NCBI GenBank assembly: GCA_014728745.1
Contig: WJLC01000057.1
Span: forward strand, 1-13,729
Reading direction: 5' to 3'
DNA length: 13,729 nt
DNA from: Candidatus Pacearchaeota archaeon
GTDB taxonomy: Archaea; Nanobdellota; Nanobdellia; Pacearchaeales; GW2011-AR1
In this document: positions 13,101 to 13,729 of the stretch, piece after piece
Numbering within the stretch: position 1 is the first letter of the stretch
Layout of the letters: every line of letters begins with the position of its first letter
The notes under the pieces: generated by a model
Seen by the model: the letters and a program-made list of their open reading frames with translations, nothing else
What the model was told of the DNA's origin: nothing
The model's database searches: none
Made by a program: the position numbers and the translations under genes

Positions 13101-13729
13101 CCTCCAAATGTCTCATTCCAAATCTGATTTCCTGAAGAATCATATTTTATTATCCATAAATTATCATTAACCCCTACTCCAAAAGAATTTGTTTTTCCAG
13201 TTATAATAATATTATCATCACTATCAGTAGCAACATCATAACATCTTTCTTCTCCTGAGCCACCTATTGTCTCATTCCAAATCTGTTTCCCGTATTTATT
13301 ATATTTTACTATGAAGAAATCTTCAGATGATCCAAATGAGTTAGTTGTTCCTGCAGCAATAATATTATCATTACTATCAATAGCTAATCCTTCTGCATAA
13401 TCATTGCTTGTTCCTCCTATTGATTCCCCCCATATATAATTCCCATGAGAATCAAATTTCACTGTCCAAAAATCTGTCCCTCCTGCACCGTATGAATTAG
13501 TTCTCCCAGTTATGATTATATTTCCTTCACTATCCATTGCAATATCTTCTCCATATTCTTCATCAGAGCCTCCTACTGTTTTATTTATTGTCCAGACTTT
13601 TAATGACTGCTTTGCTTCATTCCATCCAGTTATATTATGAGAGAAGGTTCCATCTTTGTACCATGCTCCAGAATAATCCAAGGCATTGCCTTCAGAATCA
13701 CTTGCTTTAGCATAGCATGTTAAATTTTC
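10172..13729 (-). CDS. Giant secreted beta-propeller/LamG surface protein, C-terminal part (runs off right edge)
   Basis: The frame is open from the stop at 10172 to the window edge: 1185 residues with the N-terminus missing; the first 16 visible residues (ENLTCYAKASDSEGNA) end an upstream repeat domain. Counting from the TTG codon at 13681, the order is: seven-bladed propeller of SBBP-type repeats (29-390); Ig/cadherin-like domains (about 430-580, 'FDPDLENQTV', 'GLIDWTPNYNDAGVYSYNVTC'); LamG/concanavalin-like domain (633-800, 'FNGTIDEVSIYDYALSPEQI'); cysteine-rich 'CGNGLVEFGEDCDG' module (844-888); nine glycines (897-905); a beta domain with 'VDLDGNGFDDL' (974-984); Pro/Glu linker (1020-1038); membrane helix (1046-1070); and a cytoplasmic tail with 'GYTPTTIYNSLLKRGW' and 22 lysines in the last 39 residues. 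It is a cell-surface adhesin or glycan-binding protein anchored at its C-terminus, with many N-x-S/T sequons. Confidence 0.88.
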   Translation of the reverse strand, partial: ENLTCYAKASDSEGNALDYSGAWYKDGTFSHNITGWNEAKQSLKVWTINKTVGGSDEEYGEDIAMDSEGNIIITGRTNSYGAGGTDFWTVKFDSHGNYIWGESIGGTSNDYAEGLAIDSNDNIIAAGTTNSFGSSEDFFIVKYNKYGKQIWNETIGGSGEERCYDVATDSDDNIIITGKTNSFGVGVNDNLWIIKYDSSGNQIWNETFGGEDYERGEGIDVDSNNNIIVTGFTTSFGGGGFYVWTVKCDSSGNQIWNKTLGGSGSSSAYDVAVDSNDDIIVGGYNHFSSSYDSWIIKYSSGGSYLWNETLGGSNTDRWYGVAVDSNDNIFAVGESSSFSTAPNVWTAKYDSEGGYLWNKTVGKNNYASQGKGIIVDNEDNPIITGYWSYLSVDDVWLLKYETQFGYEPDEFVSSTLDSSYTSSNDKWSCKVKATDNSIPENEITYNTSSNITILSTPPYFDPDLENQTVAENSQLYYDINCSDADEGETLQYYINDSSKFSIYPGTGLIDWTPNYNDAGVYSYNVTCGDGQTNVSQIFLINVTNTNRLPAVSNLTLNATSANNYASDNLTLYIGNASDEDGESVKNITTWRKSNSPITVLQMPFEGGSLNGNSTGVLDATQDFTGNADVVNATNVAWNSSIGYDGFGAYEFNGADTLINVGTGNNNAFALDEFTLFARVYISNSVNNQIVFSKRASSSSDYDYGLMADAAYNEFRLWISNSTTTYTNANVPNASIAGAYNQWYDVAGTYNGSIAKLYVNGDLKDSSTAVTGNLNKSGKDLIIGSYKKGTEHFNGTIDEVSIYDYALSPEQIKALHNNRTDLIVSNETSVGESWKACVTPNDGLDNGLEVCSDPLVIGAVCGNGLVEFGEDCDGTNLSDETCTTQGYDSGTLSCTAACVFNTSECVSEDGDGNGGGGGGGGGASYDTTTLSDIEFTIGFEGTYEEDDVIKFTYNNQDHTITIEDVDDDQVRITITSTPITLVLVPGIIQRVDLDGNGFDDLLLNLKEINYLGDITLLVKEIPLEAPEQEYPEEGFEPAPSPAPEPEPTPTPEPEEKGFFEQLIDNTILLIVLASMILILAIGVPTAMHFRKKKRKIKKGKEWYYDGKSKGYTPTTIYNSLLKRGWKHDEISNVMQSDINDVDEKVRQVKKEQKKKKKPEEKPKANKNKKSGKKVDKQKKKSKKSKK
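10176..10203 (+). terminator. U-rich terminator for the RHH gene, embedded in the giant surface-protein gene
   Basis: Plus-strand T-tracts of 5 (10176-10180), 7 (10183-10189) and 7 (10197-10203) follow the RHH stop at 10051. They are the reverse strand of AAA/AAG lysine codons at the C-terminus of the opposing gene. Poly-U tracts are the archaeal termination signal. The 120 bases between the two genes show no other feature. Confidence 0.45.
12512..13597 (-). repeat. Seven tandem SBBP-type propeller repeats inside the surface protein
   Basis: About seven units of 50-56 codons share the pattern 'W-N-x-T-x-GG ... D-V-A-x-DS-x-DNII-x-x-G ... F/Y ... W-x-V/I-K-Y-DS-x-G'. Seven units make one closed seven-bladed beta-propeller. 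The units have diverged at DNA level, with the best conservation at the DS-x-DNII and DSSGNQIW segments. They are coding repeats, not a CRISPR or mobile element. Confidence 0.75.

Noticed and set aside
12512..13597. Regular repeats resembling a repeat array (CRISPR or satellite)
   Set aside because: The units are about 150-170 bases, in frame, diverged at DNA level and conserved as protein; there are no identical short repeats with unique spacers.

Overview
This is an AT-rich stretch of about 13.7 kb with the features of a small-genome archaeon. I infer a DPANN lineage of the Woesearchaeota/Pacearchaeota (Nanoarchaeota) type. The evidence is: TATA-like boxes about 24-27 nt upstream of the ATG of many genes (leaderless transcription); U-rich rather than hairpin terminators; an AbrB-PhoU fusion regulator; and a giant secreted beta-propeller/LamG protein with a C-terminal membrane anchor and a lysine-rich cytoplasmic tail. 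The phylum is inferred from protein style only; no rRNA or tRNA gene is visible.

Layout. 1-417 (-) is the start of a secreted GWN-repeat protein that runs off the left edge. 516-1277 (+) holds a DUF2892 membrane protein and a membrane-anchored rhodanese, a split version of the YgaP architecture. 1282-3502 (-) is a compact five-gene operon: DUF305 membrane protein, msrA, msrB, a sulfite-oxidase-fold molybdoenzyme and a two-helix DUF4405-like putative haem protein. It looks like a methionine-sulfoxide/redox repair island covering both sides of the membrane. 3550-4096 (-) is a Doc-type Fic toxin followed by a ribbon-helix-helix antitoxin, in the reverse of the usual order. 4168-5047 (-) has a DUF2238-like membrane protein and a small two-helix protein. 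5053-5764 (-) encodes two overlapping small proteins with cysteine pairs, one membrane-bound and one with a charged helical tail.

5794-8365 (-) is a translationally coupled three-gene operon: an unrecognised 573-residue soluble protein, a degenerate receiver-like protein, and a protein that reads as an HPr-like fold without the phosphorylatable histidine. This is the best candidate for an undescribed system. Divergent from it, 8471-9415 (+) encodes an AbrB-PhoU regulator, followed by a small membrane protein and a ribbon-helix-helix protein with a basic tail. 10172-13729 (-) is the C-terminal 1185 residues of a giant surface protein that continues beyond the right edge.

The genes are packed tightly and no gene-free stretch exceeds about 125 bases. 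Two convergent junctions share one solution: the lysine-rich C-terminal codons of the minus-strand gene read as T-tracts on the plus strand and can end transcription of the opposing gene.
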